Origin: Glandiceps talaboti
Taxonomy: Eukaryota > Hemichordata > Enteropneusta > Spengelidae
NCBI RefSeq assembly: GCF_964340395.1
Contig: NC_135554.1
Span: forward strand, 10,200,475 to 10,264,474
Direction: 5' to 3'
Length of the DNA: 64,000 nucleotides
Shown: positions 15,686-28,683 of the stretch, in pieces
How the letters are laid out: the number at the start of each line of letters is the position of its first letter
Numbering within the stretch: the stretch's first letter is position 1
Notes under the pieces: model-generated
Databases searched by the model: none
What the model saw: the letters and a program-made list of their open reading frames with translations, nothing else
Told to the model about the DNA's origin: nothing
Translations under genes and position numbers: made by a program

Positions 15686-18148
15686 TAGGTGGTGGTAGCT
15701 GCAGTGGTAGTAGTAGTATAGTAGTAGTAGTGGTTTTTTTGTGTGTTTACTTCTATTATTCACATCCAAGGGGAGGCGAGCACATATATCTTTACTATCA
15801 GCGTTAGTCGTGGGGTGGGGGGATTATACAGCGATCGCGAAGTTGTCAGATTATTGTGTTTTTAGGCCACTATTGGGGTGATGGATATAGTTGTTGTAGT
15901 TGTTTATCTTCGCGTATTGCCTTGATGCGCGCGCACCATGGTATAAAATGTGCCTCCGTGCGTGAATTCTGTAGCCAAGCTATTAACCGAACAAAACTTT
16001 TGTTTCGTTTGACCCTGCTAGTGTGTTGTTTAAGCTATTGAGGTTTAATAATAGGGATAATGTGTTGAACTCTTTTCGAACTTTACCAATGTTACCTTCG
16101 GCTAGAGTCGAGCACAAACAACCCCTGTATTGTATACGACGAGATGTGACTAACTGTCATCTAGCGTATCATGCATTAAAGTAGACAGGTTGCTGATCAA
16201 GTCATATGTATGTATTTAGGTAGATCTAATGCCAACGTTTGACGTGGCATTCATTATAGACACACATTGAGCCGTTGAATTGCTATTTTTTCTACTCAAA
16301 GACCAACGTGTCTTTGCTCTACCTCAGACCACTAACAAGTTCTTTTACTAATACTAGTATGGGTCTGAGGCTGAGGTTCTACTATAGTATAACTTGACCT
16401 AAATAACATTCTTCAGTGACGTCATAGACACATTTTCAAAATGTATTTCAACGGCTTTTGTTCTACCTATTTTAGTTGAACCGATCTAGTATAAGTTGGC
16501 TGTAAGGTGACATGGATAAGAGAGTCCAGTGCAAGTTGGATTCAAAGTCACCAAAACCGAGTTTCATTTTTCAATTAAATGTATCTCCCTCATCCCGTGA
16601 AACATATAAAATACATCTTTAAAGATTTTTCTAACATTTCATATCACAATGTCTTTTCTCTGTGGTAGCATTCCATTGTAAGACCTTACAAAGGAGCCTG
16701 TGAACAACTGTTGACAGTGCATGGACAGACCATAATGTGATGTAATGTCTACACATAAACATTGATATGCAAGTCTCGCAACCGCAAGGTGTACTTAGTA
16801 TAGGGATACATTGCATATATCACTATCCTGTCCTTTGTTAGTCGCATTTGCTGAATATAAAGGGCACCAGGTTGTATATGCAAATAGAGCCACTGCAAGC
16901 TGGAGGTGAATACGTCAAATTGTCTTGGATTCGATTGTCTTACGTACCACTGTGATAAAACCCTCTATTGGTAAGTATTTTCACCAATAGTGTAGATTAT
17001 TTGTTGTTGACACAAACATAATCTTTTTCTTACTTTAGAAGTTGGGTTTATTTCACGATAATTGACAAGAACAAAATACACGTTTACTGCGTACTGCAAC
17101 GACTGAGGCCACAAAGAACCATTAGAGCGAAAATTAACTCAGGTAGCAACAAATATAAAATTGGCTGATTTCCCAGGTCATAACAACCAGGCATGCGCTT
17201 TTCAATGACTCAAACTCTACAAGTCAACAATTCGATAACAGATAATATGAAAGAAACATAGATAGCAGAAGGAGTACATAAGTCCACAAAGAAGCAATGT
17301 CACACTTTTAGTGTTTTTCCCAAATGTTATTCATCAACTTAAATTGTCAAAGCAAATTTTATCATTGGCATGTAATTAATGACAATAGTATAATGACGCA
17401 TATCTATACATTCAGTGCTCTTATTCTGAATCTTTATTTATTTTATTTTTTTTCAAACATAGACTAATATCCGATAACATTTAGAGTGAGTGCTTAGTGC
17501 TACATTGTACACGTATACATGTCGTTACAGTAACTTTTAACCTGCACTATACCGGTGTTACGATCCAAAATATCGTATTTCGGAATTATGGGAATAAATT
17601 CTACTTTTCGGCATTGTAGGCCATAGGTCAGAAATAGACTGGCGATGATGAAGCTGGGCAAACATGATGTAACTAAAATTCACATGATTGGTTAGAGAAA
17701 AGTGCGTAATAACTTTTATGATGGCATGATCTTAGGGTGTGACTTGCTATTTATATAGTCGTTGTGTAAATTCCATTATATTCGAAGTATACTTAAGATG
17801 AGAATAAAACATCCAGAATCAGGGGAGGAGAGGAGGGGAGAGAAGCACTCGGATAGGTGATTCTGGCAAGCCGAAATATCTTCTCAGTTGTGACTAATTC
17901 CCGACTTGGACCTGAACGATCCCGTACGAGAGTAAGAGAGTGTGAGTGCTAGAGTGTAACGTCTGAGCTATCCATACTTATACCGTTCAACTCTACAACT
18001 CGCATCACCTGCAACTGGGACCTTTTTTCACCGCAAATATGCATTCATTAAAAAATGATCAATTATTTTTTTTAAAGACATTGTATCTATTAATTGTGAT
18101 TCAAAATTATCTGTAGCTGGAGTAGTGACAAATTTCAGTCTTTAGCAC
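14069..18148. other. Intergenic DNA between SLC16 gene 1 and acyl-CoA synthetase gene 1
   Basis: No convincing coding sequence. Visible elements are a C-rich run (14867-14882), an (AGT)n array (15647-15725) and scattered short repeats. The 5' non-coding exon and promoter of the acyl-CoA synthetase at 18799 probably lie here or in the next few hundred bases, but I could not locate them. Confidence 0.55.
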
Positions 18149-18149
18149 T

Positions 18150-18545
18150 GTTACTGTAGTAATAATCTTCAATCAGACAACCATAATCTCCTCTTTTTTA
18201 AAAAAAATGGATAAAATACCAATAATTAGACATTGTACACGTTAATTAGTAGTCGACATTATCCGTAACTAGTGCGGCAACAGTTTGAAATCAGTCACCG
18301 TTGAGGGCGCTGATTTTTGAGTACGGACCCAAAATCTATTTCATTTGATTTATTTATTGCACCATATAATGTATACAGCTACAAAAAAAACCTCTTGCAA
18401 CCACAGGTGACTCAATACTATTCAGGGTGCACGATATTACGAGTAAGTTGTTTTATCTAACAGAACATATATAATCCAAAAAACGTTCCGGTCGCAGTTA
18501 GTGCCGTTTTAATACAGCTTCATATATCCATGATATTTTCTGACT
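18150..18545. repeat. Dispersed repeat family C, copy 2
   Basis: Shares CAATCAGACAACCA, ATACCAATAATTAGACA, GTTAATTAG, a GTTGAGGGCGCTG block, a GGACCCAAAATC block, and GCAGTTAGTGCCGTTTTAA with the copies at 6590-6815 and/or 37700-38030. It ends about 250 bp before the acyl-CoA synthetase start codon and so lies in its upstream region or 5' intron. Confidence 0.65.
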
Positions 18546-18798
18546 ATGAACGGTCTGACATTCACGCACAGAGGAATGACAAACAGAACAGTGTACGGTA
18601 AAGATGTGTGCTACTTGAACATGACCTCAAGCTTTGAAATATATTTTAGATTCTTTGCATTGATGACATCTCTCTAGTACGAACTCATGATTCTGTGTAT
18701 TCTGAATTGAAAAGATGTAAACATTTACATAAACAAATACATTTCACATCTATAATCTTTCTTTTCATTTTCTTTCAAAGGTTAAACTGCTTCACAAA

Positions 18799-20490
18799 AT
18801 GTCAAGGTTGTTCAAACCAAAAACAAGCTATCTCCACAATGCATCAGCTGTTCCTTATACAGGGATGACGTTATGTGATGTATTGGATAGAGCAGCAGAG
18901 AACTTTCCTGACAAAGAAGCTTTTATATTCCCTTCTAAAATGGGTAACAAACGCATCACGTTCCTGCAGTTTCGCCATGACGTAATCAATATGGCGGCCG
19001 GTCTTCTCCACTTGGGTGTGAAACCAGGAGATCTGGTTGGTATTTGGTTTGGAAATCGATATGAATGGCTTATTACACAATATGCAACTGCTTACGTGAG
19101 GATGGTATCTGTCCGTTTTCTGGTTGGCTACACTGTTGAATATATGGAATATCTTCTCAACAAAACAAAGGTGTCTACTTTGTTCATTGGGTCTGGAAAC
19201 CCGGAGAGGGTATTGAAGGAAATGATACCACTCGTATTTAAAGATCAAACACAGTACGTCGAAGCAGAGAACGTCCCAAATCTGCATAGAATCATTCACT
19301 TAGCTCTGGAAGAGATAGGTGGCATGTATCGATTCGACGATGTTTTGGAGAAGGGAAATGAAGCTGATCTTCAGAAAGTAATGGAAATCAGGAAATCGGT
19401 CCAACAAGATGATGAAGTGGCAATACTTTTCACTTCTGGAAGCACAGGCATGCCAAAAGCAGTTGTAAGGACACACAGATGTCCTGTAGAATGCTTTTAT
19501 ACATGTGGTCGACTCATAACAGAAGTGACAAACAAAGAAGTACGTATTATGTCTGTATCCCCATTCGCACATGTTGGTGGAGAATTCGGAAGTGTCATGG
19601 GGGTAATTTGGGGATACACAGTTATTGTACTAGATCCAGGTATAACGGATGCATCAATGATAGCAGATTCGATCCAAAAGGAACGAGTAACCGTAACGAT
19701 GTTGATGTTTCATCACCTTTATGATTTGGTCAATCAACCAAGACTACATGGGCGTGATTTTAGCTCCCTAGAATGTCTCCTTACCGGTGGCAATATCGTC
19801 CCGAAAGATTTTCTTGATAAGGCCAGGCAGATCATCACACCTAATGTTTTTAACCATTTTGGATCAACAGAAGCAGGACCTTCTACCTTTAACTTTAACC
19901 CGGATAAGTTTATGAAGGCTGGGTATCAAATCGATCATGTAGAAATTAAAATCGTAGGTGACAACGGTAACCCACTGCCTCTTGAAACCACAGGCGAACT
20001 GTGTATAAGATCTCCGTACATGTTTCTCAGATACGAAGGTGACGAAAGGAAAGATAAAGACATTGACGAAAGTGGTTGGTTTCATACTGGCGACCTTTGT
20101 CTAATGGAGGAAGATGGGTGCGTACAAGTGATGGCTCGTAAAAAAGATATCATTATCAAAGGAGGTAAGAATATCTACCCTCAGGAGATAGAGAGAATCC
20201 TTATGAGGCATCCCAAAGTAAAGCTACCTCAGGTTGTGTCAGTTCCAGATAAACGACTTGTCGAAGAAATATGTGCATGTGTTTGTCTCGAAATTGGCCA
20301 GACAGCCACGGATGATGAGATATTGGAATTCGTGAGTCCCATGCTGGAGGAATACCTTGTACCAAAATATGTACTGTTCTTCGAATCATTTCCATTAACC
20401 CCAACCGGGAAGATTTTTCGAAAGGAGCTTGCAAAGCAAGCCCTCGAAAGACTAGGTCTTGTTGAGTCATCACATTACACGGCTATGTGA
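18799..20490 (+). CDS. Acyl-CoA synthetase, ACSF2-like, copy 1 (563 aa, intronless CDS)
   Basis: AMP-forming ligase of the ANL superfamily: it activates a carboxylate with ATP to an acyl-adenylate, then forms the CoA thioester. Motifs run in family order: ATP P-loop FTSGSTGMPK at 211-220, FGSTEAG, the ribose-binding HTGD at 429-432, RKKDIIIKGGKNIYP, EEICACV, and the catalytic lysine in PTGK (K538). The opening SYLH...GMTLCDVLDR matches the start of the ACSF2 domain, but the mitochondrial leader of human ACSF2 (615 aa) is missing, so a different location is possible. The Gly normally after the P-loop Lys is Ala221. An AG acceptor at 18779-18780, with no ATG between it and the start, suggests a 5' UTR intron, as in the paralogue at 26165. 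Chain-length preference cannot be read from sequence. Confidence 0.95.
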   Translation: MSRLFKPKTSYLHNASAVPYTGMTLCDVLDRAAENFPDKEAFIFPSKMGNKRITFLQFRHDVINMAAGLLHLGVKPGDLVGIWFGNRYEWLITQYATAYVRMVSVRFLVGYTVEYMEYLLNKTKVSTLFIGSGNPERVLKEMIPLVFKDQTQYVEAENVPNLHRIIHLALEEIGGMYRFDDVLEKGNEADLQKVMEIRKSVQQDDEVAILFTSGSTGMPKAVVRTHRCPVECFYTCGRLITEVTNKEVRIMSVSPFAHVGGEFGSVMGVIWGYTVIVLDPGITDASMIADSIQKERVTVTMLMFHHLYDLVNQPRLHGRDFSSLECLLTGGNIVPKDFLDKARQIITPNVFNHFGSTEAGPSTFNFNPDKFMKAGYQIDHVEIKIVGDNGNPLPLETTGELCIRSPYMFLRYEGDERKDKDIDESGWFHTGDLCLMEEDGCVQVMARKKDIIIKGGKNIYPQEIERILMRHPKVKLPQVVSVPDKRLVEEICACVCLEIGQTATDDEILEFVSPMLEEYLVPKYVLFFESFPLTPTGKIFRKELAKQALERLGLVESSHYTAM

Positions 20491-21881
20491 AAAGGGTAAA
20501 GTGGAAAACAGATTTCTGTTGGGTTATTATTATAGTTCATAATTATAGTTATAATAACTAAAAAGCAGTCTGAGAATGAGCAAACACAGAGAATCGTATG
20601 TCAAACAAGACAACTCATATACTCAGAATGTAACACAGTGACTATTTCTTGTCTATCACGATAAGTTAACTATTCAAGATACAGAAAGGTATATCCATCA
20701 GGCACTATTTTCTTTGCAATACCATTGACTTTGACATAGCACTGACTTGTTAGCTGAAGTCTTATAACTTGTTGGAAAATGTGGGTTTGATAGATATACA
20801 GGTATTTACAAGAAATGTTACAGTAAGACGTGAAGGACTGTATACACAAAACTGCTCTCGGCATTAACCATTTACAGGCATCATGTGTCTTAGCTTCTGA
20901 CATAATTTTACCAGACGTGTACCGGTATGCTGCCACTCTACACTATTGTACCCACAATTGTCTCACATTTGTATGATCAGATGTTCCTTATTTCATAACT
21001 TCCGAGATAAGCAATATTTCTTAACATTGTACATATAGTAAGTACGATTAAGAACAAAGCAATTTTTAAATAAAAATGTGCCAAAATCTAAAAGAAACAT
21101 GACCTTTCAAAAAAAAAAATGATTTCCAGCGTCAAGTAATTATAATCACTAGGTTGGATAGTCGGTCTATATACATACAGTTTTGACAATACATATAAAT
21201 TGCTTTTATTATTACTAGAGAAATTTATTATCTTTGGTTTGAAGTCACTACAGGTGCAAATATTTCGTTAATTTCGTCGCAAATATTCTGCAAGCTATTC
21301 AAGAAATATATGTGACAAGATAAAAATGGGTATTCAGATACTCATCACTGACAATATTGACAAAAGTACGATTCGAAAATGACTGAAAGGTTTTCACGAA
21401 CCCCTATATACTGGTGAAATTTTGTTTGAATAGAAGAGTGCCTGTGAGAGTGCAAATCAGAGGGACTTATGGGTAAAATATTATACAGCGTAATGTTTAT
21501 ATTTGAATTGAAAGTTATCATTGCTTAGTGTTTTGAAATTCATATAGACAAGTATTTTCTAAGTTTTATAGTTTAATAGATGATCTAAAATAGTACCAAA
21601 TTGGCGTTCGACTACTTGATTGTAATATGTAATGTTGAGAATCGAATGTCCAATAGAAACACAATGTTTGTGATAGACAGGAGATGTAATTAATGTACTA
21701 AAGTAATTATTATATGTTTGTACTGATTTACAAATGGGAAATTCAGATTAATTCTGATGGGGCTAATCTTGTTTATATATAAGGCGAACATATTTACATT
21801 AAAGAAACTAAAAATGGCATCGAACAACATCTTCGTTGCATTTAGTTCCTTTACATCTGTGCAACATAATTCAGATTATCT

Positions 21882-21918
21882 CTGTCTGTCTGTCTGTCTG
21901 TCTGTCTGTATGTATGTA

Positions 21919-21965
<47 letters not shown>

Positions 21966-21979
21966 ATGTCTGTCTGTCT
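21882..21979. repeat. (CTGT)n microsatellite
   Basis: CTGT tetranucleotide array with a short TATG interruption. Confidence 0.95.
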
Positions 21980-22224
21980 ATGTTATAATATTTTTTATCC
22001 TATTAAATCCATAACAGTTTTTATCCTCTGTCAGTCCGTATTTTAAATGATTTGTTTTAGCGTTTTAGCGTATATGTACATATTTTCCACTTTTAATAGT
22101 TATTCATATCCACACTGTTTGTGTTTTAACCGAGCTACGTATAACCAAAGCGAATTCCTTTGTATAATTTTATACTTATGGCAATAAAGTTAATAATAAT
22201 AATACTAATAATGTGTCTGGGTGT

Positions 22225-22341
<117 letters not shown>

Positions 22342-23928
22342 TTATTCATTTATATGTGGAATGTGATTGTACTACAATTTTCTGGAAGTTTTTTTGTCAC
22401 AGTAACTGTATATGTGGGGCATTGCCCTAAAAACTCCACCACCCTTGTCAGCTAAACGAACTTTCCTTCCCTTATCACCTGTTGAACCACATCATATTGG
22501 TTACAAAAAAGACTATTTATGACTGCAAAGTATCAAAAGTTTAATATTGTTAGACTAGCAAAAAAGATCGAGTGGCATATTGCCAAGGGAAAAGACTTTT
22601 CCAAAATTTTTGAAATATGGGACAACTTTAAAGTTTGAGTGTATTTTGCTCCCTACCTCTGCACTGTAACTGGTTTTCCCCCAATTGTTTTGGATGTCCC
22701 AAATGGTTCCATGTATTATTTTTCCATTTATGTGTCTGTAATTTGTTTCTTTCGAAATAAAACATTAGTAAATTTAAAAACAAAAAAGCTGATTTGCCAA
22801 CGCTCCACCATTTGTTTTGCGAACCTGCTTAGTGTACTTATAAAGGCCACAGACTGTATATGTATATTGCGACAAACTACTCGTACCGTATTTTGCAATC
22901 TACATATTGTGAACTTCGTACACAGAAAAGAATTGACACAAAGCAAACCAGGTCACCAGATTACTTTGTTGCACTGTTTGTAAAAGGCTAGTTGCCCGAC
23001 ACCCCAAACAACAATATCAATGCGTATGCCGTCTAAAACTTCCAGTATTGTTCGGAATATTGAACGGCCCAAAGTTTACACTAATGGTATTCATACTAAA
23101 TATCTGTTCAAATCAAAAGTTTGTGTAATTAAAAGTTTGTGTATGTCGACATGTCTCTTATAATTGACACAGGTGACAAATATCAAGATACAATGAAATA
23201 CCCTCATGCGCCAAGGACGCTCGCGCACAATGGTAATGATGCATGTATGATTTCTCTTTATGTGCATTTGACGATCCTCGTAGACAGGTCACGGGCACTG
23301 GAAAAAGGAGGTCACGCTTTGTGGACACGTACTTATAGTGGGGTATGGTACACGTCTGTGTAGGTCTCACCATTGAACAGGACAGTATCACGTGACACTA
23401 CAGCGCAAATACCTCACGTGCCATACGAAGAACCTTGAATACGACCATATATTTTCTCCCCCCTTTAATTGTAATATCACATTTTAAAGGTAAGGATTTC
23501 GTTCTGTTGATTTTTGTCAGCATGTAAAAGCAACATCTTTTTTCTACAAGCATGTCAGTTTGCATCAGTGACGACGGTATCATTCTGAAAAAGTTGAGGT
23601 CAAGGTACATTTCCATGTTTGACTTTATACTGTACATGTATGTGTATGTGTATTGGTCAAATGTTCGGATAGGCGGAAACACATATACTAGTTATTCGGA
23701 CAACACCACTACATCTCAGCGCGCCCACATATTGTTCGCTATACCTATATAAGACCTGTTTCGCCATTTGTTTAAGGATTGGCGGCACTGAGCCCCGGGT
23801 CAGTTCGCCAAGTAAATCCTCATTTTGCCATGCAGTTCAGTGTAGTAACCCGGATGTAAAGTGAATGTCGCCCGTAATTAGAGACGGTTTCTATAGTTGT
23901 ACAAGATTATTAATAGAGGTTGCTCGAT

Positions 23929-23966
23929 TGAACCTTGAAGTAATTATAATTACTCCAAGGTTGAAC
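23929..23966. repeat. 38-bp near-palindrome
   Basis: TTGAACCTTGAAGTAATTA is followed by its near reverse complement TAATTACTCCAAGGTTGAA, with no spacer and two mismatched pairs. It may be the core of a short inverted-repeat element. Confidence 0.6.
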
Positions 23967-26021
23967 TCAGTGTTTTTTATCCTACATTGAACTACCGAAC
24001 TCGCTCTTAAAATATAGTTATTTATTTATTTATTTATTTTGTGGGGGGGATACCATCATCTTATCAGATTACTATAGTGTAAATGATTTGTTAAGTTTGT
24101 TGTACCACAACACCACAAAAAAAACATAGCAATCCTGCCAATTGTCAAAAGATGTTGGCGTTGTTCTTATGGCTAAAATGATGTAGGCTTGGTGTTTCAC
24201 TGACATGCAACATGACATTTATTACACACCCTCAGACAACTTCTAATGCAAAAGAAACAATTGCATAGGTGCGGTATAAAGTGGGGACATAGATATTATA
24301 GTGTTATACCGCTAGATGGCGTAGTTTGTTGTGTTGAAAAACGTTTTAATTAATTGTTGGTGGACAGTGAACTACATAATCCTGTCTCTTGGGAGAGTAA
24401 CCTGAGGCTGTAGTATCCTTATGCTTCCTATATGGAGATATTCTTAAAAGTGGTTATATAGAGCACATCTTTAATTGGATAGATAGATAGGTACAGAACT
24501 AGTACTGTGTTCAAGACAAGGCCAGGGTATTGGCAATTTTTTTTTACACAGTGTCACACTTTACAGAATGACAGTTGTAAAATTAGGTGTGGTAGCACAC
24601 ATGTTCACGCTCTAATTAGTCTTAGGCAGGACACTCTATGTTGGTTGACACAATGGGGACAATGCCATAGACATGCGGACAGTTTTATTCATGGGTTAAA
24701 TGTTTTTGCAGACATTTAATTTCTTTCATGGATTATCTGTTTTCGGATACTTCTTAAGCGTGTGTAAAGTGTCCGTTAAATGAAATTGAGAGAAGAGTTG
24801 AAGTAATGGGGACGAGTCTGGGAGGAGTATAACTAACTATATACTGTGAGCATTGCCTGTATTTTGTATAAATTCACACCTGCTGTGTAAATTCCCAGTT
24901 ATTATTGGGATACCATGTCATGGTTCGATACTTATGTATTTCACCTTCAATTTGTCATGAAATGAACTTTACACCAAGTCTTGGAATGTTAAGGTCATTT
25001 CTTGTCTTTTGTCTGGTTCTAAAATGTTGCGCGCATAGCCTCTAGTCTGGCACGAGTGAAAAGTGGTAATTTTTTTCAGAACTACCTGGTATAGCGCCAC
25101 CAACGTCCGAATAGGTTTTTAATTATTGATTTATGTATACATTTAGCCATTGATACTATAGGAGCGCGATCATGGAAAAGGGGTGATGTTTGGACCTTTA
25201 ATATTGTCCACTGATCAACTTGCACGTCGGTCAAAAATCATTTTAAAAAGGTTCTTTGATCTTTACTTCCTAAATCACAGTTGTTACGGATTCCTTAATC
25301 TTTTCTGTGAATAATGTGGGTTCGACTTCATTTATTGTTCATCTACTTCCCTTAAAACATTTCATTCAGAGTTGCATATCTCATCAGCACATCTCCAAAC
25401 ATTTAACCTGATTGGCTGCCATCGACGACTCAATGCCCAAGTTGGAATCTCTTGGTGGTTATTACTGTTACAAATGGGAAGCCCTTATAATATCCACTCT
25501 GTGACACTTCAATGGCGTTCTCTCATTTTTTTCTTTAATTTCAATGTGGAGGCAACCATGTTGAAAACACGATGACATTATACTGTTACCAGAAAATGAA
25601 ACATTATTATACTCTGTTGATGGATAATGACATCCCAACATTTGGAGGCGTGGTGACACATACTATTCTGAAAACAAATGTGTCACTAGGAGAGATTACA
25701 ATGAGTGAAATTGTGGCATATATAGTTCAAGACGTGAATGTGGATGAGTCACCTGTCTCATTATTCAGGTTAACCAAAACTCACATTTGGTGTAATTTCT
25801 TGCCATCTCACTTATTGTAATATGTATGTACAGTCAACAAATACAAATTACTTAGTTGTTGAAGTTCATATTCACAGGGAAAATGAGACGGGACTATTCA
25901 TCCATATCACTGCATACATGCATTACCCCAGATAGTACACTAATAATTATTAAATAATAATTAATTGGCATTCAAATGAGAATAATGTATTTCACGTGCT
26001 AAAACGCTAAGTGATGGTTGG

Positions 26022-26023
<2 letters not shown>

Positions 26024-26068
<45 letters not shown>

Positions 26069-26093
26069 CGTGCGTGCGTGGGGGGGGGGGGGG
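26024..26093. repeat. (TG)n/(CGTG)n/(G)n tract upstream of acyl-CoA synthetase gene 2
   Basis: Alternating TG run, short CGTG run, then a G13 tract, ending about 50 bp before the splice acceptor of the second acyl-CoA synthetase. It lies inside the inferred 5' UTR intron. Confidence 0.9.
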
Positions 26094-26164
26094 TAAAACT
26101 CCCACTAACAAAGCTAACTAGTTATATTTTCTCCTTTATTACAGGTTACTAAGATTATCACAGA

Positions 26165-27838
26165 ATGGCAAGGTGTTTCAAACCAAAAACAAGTTATCTT
26201 CATAGTGCATCGTCCATTCCTTTCACAGGGATGACATTATGTGATGCATTGGATCGTTCAGCAGAGAACTCCCCAGATAAAGAATCGTTCGTGTTTGCCT
26301 CTAAGTTGGGAAGTAAACGCATCACATACAGACAGCTCCGTCAAGATGTCATCAAGTTGGCGGCGGGCCTTCTCCACTTGGGTCTGAAACCAGGAGATCG
26401 AGTTGGTATTTGGTTTGAAAATCGATATGAATGGATCCTTACCCAATATGCCACAGCTTACACCAAGATGATGTATGTCCGATTTGTAGAGGGCTACAAT
26501 GCAGAGTATATGGAATATCTTATCAACAATACAAAGGTGTCTACTTTGTTAATTGGTTCTGGTGACCAGGAAAAGGTATTGCTGGAATTGGTACCAGAAC
26601 TATCTGAAGCTGGAACACGATACATTGAGACTGAAAACATTCCAACTCTTCATAGAATAATTCATCTTGGAGCAGAGGAGAAAGCGGGTATGTCTCGCTT
26701 CGTAGACATTTTTGAATTGGGAGAAGAAAGAGATTTTCAACAAGTAATGATAATCAGGAAGTCAGTCAAACAAGATGATGAGATTACAATGCTTTTCACT
26801 TCCGGGAGTACAGGAATGCCGAAAACAGTTGTGAGGTCACACAGGTGTTCTGTAGAAAATATGCATACATTTGGACGACACATCGCAGACATGGTGAACA
26901 AAGACGACATACGCTACTTATCTACGAATCCATTTGCACACTCTGGAGGGGACTTAGGAACTGTTATGGTAGTTATTTTGGGGTTCACAGCTATTATACC
27001 AGAACCTAAATGTGATTCATCAAGGGTTGCAGATTTGATTCGGCAAGAGCGGGCCACCTGCTCATTTCTGATGTTTCATTATCTTTTTGATTTCATCAAC
27101 GATCCAAAATTACAGAATCATGACTTTAGTTCCCTTGAGCTTCTCTTAACTGCTGGCAACATCGTTCCAAAAGAGGTTCTTGACAAGGTCAGAGAGCGTG
27201 TCACACCTAACCTATTCAACTTCATTGGGTCTACGGAAGCTGGCTTTCAAACCTTCAATGACAACAATGAGAAGTATGATAGAGTTGGCCTTCCAGTCAA
27301 TCACCAGGAAATCAAAATTATTGACGACAATGATAACATTGTGCCTCTTTACACTACAGGTGAACTGTGTATACGGTCTAATTACATCCTTCTTCGATAC
27401 GAAGGTGACGAAGGGAAGACGAAAGATGATATCGATGGAAGTGGTTGGTTTCACACTGGTGACCTATCTCTGATGGAGGAAGATGGATGTCTACATGTGA
27501 TGGGTCGTAAAAAAGATATCATCATCAAAGGAGGGAGGAACATATATCCCTTGGAGATAGAACGAGTTCTAACGCGACACCCAAAAGTAAAACTACCGCA
27601 GGTTGTATCGGTACCAGGTGAGCGACTGGTGGAGGAAATCTGTGCATGTGTTTGTCTCGAAAAAGACCAAGAAGCAACAGAGGATGAGATCTTGGAATTT
27701 GTACGTCCTATTCTAGAGGAATACCTTGTTCCAAAGTATGTGCTCTTCTTTGATTCATATCCTTCTACCCTGACGGGGAAGATACTTCGTACAGAGCTTG
27801 TAAAGAAAGCCAGAGAAAGACTAGGACTTAATAAATAA
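26165..27838 (+). CDS. Acyl-CoA synthetase, ACSF2-like, copy 2 (557 aa, intronless CDS)
   Basis: Paralogue of the gene at 18799, aligned without gaps over most of its length and clearly similar in every motif. The P-loop FTSGSTGMPK is at 211-220, the same numbering as copy 1. IGSTEAG, HTGDL, RKKDIIIKGGRNIYP and EEICACV follow, and the catalytic lysine is in LTGK (K539). It should form acyl-CoA from a carboxylate, ATP and CoA. Thr221 replaces the usual Gly after the P-loop Lys, and the aromatic residue of the YGxTE motif is Ile. The start is ATG 26165: an AG acceptor lies at 26143-26144 and an in-frame TAA lies between it and the ATG, so the first exon is non-coding, as inferred for copy 1. 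The stop codon is part of AATAAATAA. It lies 5.7 kb downstream of copy 1 in tandem, a recent local duplication by position and similarity. Confidence 0.95.
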   Translation: MARCFKPKTSYLHSASSIPFTGMTLCDALDRSAENSPDKESFVFASKLGSKRITYRQLRQDVIKLAAGLLHLGLKPGDRVGIWFENRYEWILTQYATAYTKMMYVRFVEGYNAEYMEYLINNTKVSTLLIGSGDQEKVLLELVPELSEAGTRYIETENIPTLHRIIHLGAEEKAGMSRFVDIFELGEERDFQQVMIIRKSVKQDDEITMLFTSGSTGMPKTVVRSHRCSVENMHTFGRHIADMVNKDDIRYLSTNPFAHSGGDLGTVMVVILGFTAIIPEPKCDSSRVADLIRQERATCSFLMFHYLFDFINDPKLQNHDFSSLELLLTAGNIVPKEVLDKVRERVTPNLFNFIGSTEAGFQTFNDNNEKYDRVGLPVNHQEIKIIDDNDNIVPLYTTGELCIRSNYILLRYEGDEGKTKDDIDGSGWFHTGDLSLMEEDGCLHVMGRKKDIIIKGGRNIYPLEIERVLTRHPKVKLPQVVSVPGERLVEEICACVCLEKDQEATEDEILEFVRPILEEYLVPKYVLFFDSYPSTLTGKILRTELVKKARERLGLNK

Positions 27839-28310
27839 ATGTACCAAGCTGTCCGAAACAAATGTGTTTATCTAAGATGGTATTAACAGGACACGTGTGA
27901 CAACCTAACGTGTGTATACGTCTAAAATCTAATGTTTTACGTTTCGAAATGCTGGTAGTATACAATCTGATTTATTGTGTTGTGTACAAGATAAGACTGA
28001 GTGATGTAGCCGACACATACAAGGTAAAGAACTCACTTGTTGAGTTTGGAAATACTCAATGATACCATTCCATGAGAAAGGAAATGGTTTAAGTCATGAA
28101 CAATATATACAATGTCTTAAGGGTTTTCACAGACAATGTGGACACAAGCATAGTTAGATTTCATATAAGAATGAAACGTTTCTTCCAGAAAAATGGTTCT
28201 TTCATGCTAACTCATAATATAATTGGACAATTTTTTTTGAATACATTTTTTTTTTCACTTTTCATCAACTTGGGTTTAATATGAAATAATTTTAATTGTT
28301 AATCAGGCGT

Positions 28311-28683
28311 TTGGTTCCGGGTTACCCGACCCCACCTATTTTTTGACTGCCCACCCTAAACATTTTTTTTACGTATTCGTGAAAAAATAATAAAATCGCA
28401 AAAATTGTGAAGTCTCACGATAAATAGTGGAAGCAGAAATTGACATCAACTTCAAAAGACAATATTAAACTATTCTTCCAATCTGTAATGGCTGTATATC
28501 TGATAGGAAGAAATAAATAACACAGAGACCATTTGGAAAACAATGGAAAACCTGAACTAGACACTGACACGTGAAAAAAAATATAATTGAAATAAAAATG
28601 TAATTCAAATAAAATAAATATAATTGAAATAAAACATCTACCTACCCCACTTATTCTAAAATTGAATGTAACCGGAACCACAC
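28311..28683. mobile_element. MITE-like element, family B copy 1
   Basis: The left end TTGGTTCCGGGTTAC and the right end (reverse complement TGTGGTTCCGGTTAC) are inverted repeats. They are followed inward by CCCACCTA on one side and GTGGGGTAGG on the other. About 370 bp with an A/T-rich interior and no ORF. A second, more diverged copy is at 57948-58250. Confidence 0.6.

Noticed and set aside
27451-27861. 136-codon minus-strand ORF
   Set aside because: Antisense shadow of the acyl-CoA synthetase at 26165; no motif of its own.
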